Assembly: GCA_964635325.1 (NCBI GenBank)
Contig: CAZWOL010000016.1
Location: forward strand, 1 to 49,436
Origin: BOG-1112 sp964635325
Lineage (GTDB): Bacteria; Bdellovibrionota_B; Oligoflexia; Oligoflexales; Bog-1112
DNA: 49,436 bases
Direction: 5' to 3'
The notes below the pieces were generated by a model. The model worked only from the letters and a program-made list of their open reading frames with translations, did no database searches and was not told where the DNA came from. Below, piece by piece: positions 49,393 to 49,436 of the stretch; position 1 is the first letter of the stretch, and the number at the start of each line of letters is the position of its first letter. A program made the position numbers and the translations under genes.

Positions 49393-49436
49393 TAACTTAG
49401 ATTGATCACATATTTGAGCTGATAGTATTGGGCTTT

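Noticed and set aside
1..49436. CRISPR arrays, insertion sequences, prophage, rRNA genes
   Set aside because: No regularly spaced repeats, transposase or integrase motifs, phage structural genes or rRNA segments were seen. The RCC1 repeats are protein-level repeats, not DNA arrays.

Overview
The window reads as a chromosome segment from a Gram-negative, flagellated, piliated bacterium. I infer a Bdellovibrionota/Oligoflexia-type (formerly deltaproteobacterial) lineage from gene content: LPS genes (kdsA, hldE), a PilB/PilC type IV pilus pair, a sigma-54-controlled flagellar operon containing a motE-like gene, and heme A synthesis for an aa3-type oxidase. A chlamydial/rickettsial-type ATP/ADP translocase suggests that the organism, or a recent ancestor, lives inside or in intimate contact with other cells. 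No 16S gene is present, so the taxonomy is inference. GTG and TTG starts are frequent, and several annotated starts were chosen on ribosome-binding sites.

Layout. 1-4456: 3' part of an RCC1-repeat protein, then pilB-pilC; pilC carries a perfect 18-bp-arm inverted repeat inside its coding sequence. 4457-11310: an AT-richer block of exported proteins, all on the + strand: a divergent subtilase lipoprotein, a small secreted Hint (intein/hedgehog-like) protein, two related MACPF-like pore-forming candidates (one with leucine-rich repeats) and a membrane-anchored helical protein. This block is the best candidate for an undescribed system. 11311-14399: kdsA, tRNA-Phe, secG, tRNA-Leu, a bidirectional terminator and hldE. 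14547-24543: a flagellar operon behind a clear sigma-54 promoter: TPR protein, sigma-54 activator, flgB, flgC, fliE, fliF, fliH, fliI, fliJ, motE-like. fliG is missing from its usual place between fliF and fliH.

24533-31750: mostly minus-strand housekeeping genes (yaiI, ATP/ADP translocase, a polytopic protein of unknown function, a RluA-type pseudouridine synthase, queG, aroE), plus tRNA-Thr and an atypical SDR on the + strand. 31776-35346: ribF overlapping a three-gene glycan cassette (NodB-type deacetylase, GT4, GT2). 35330-41336: two beta-propeller-like exported proteins, holA and a lipoprotein Slt-type lytic transglycosylase. 41377-44491: a heme A operon (ctaA, ctaB) with two tiny single-span membrane proteins and a D-2-hydroxyacid dehydrogenase. 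44544-49241: Nfu, GIY-YIG, PEBP, and a minus-strand set (GHMP kinase, family-5 solute-binding protein, map). The last 195 bases hold no gene but contain a probable structured RNA on the minus strand.

No CRISPR array, insertion sequence, rRNA or obvious prophage was seen. No gene-free gap exceeds 300 bases.
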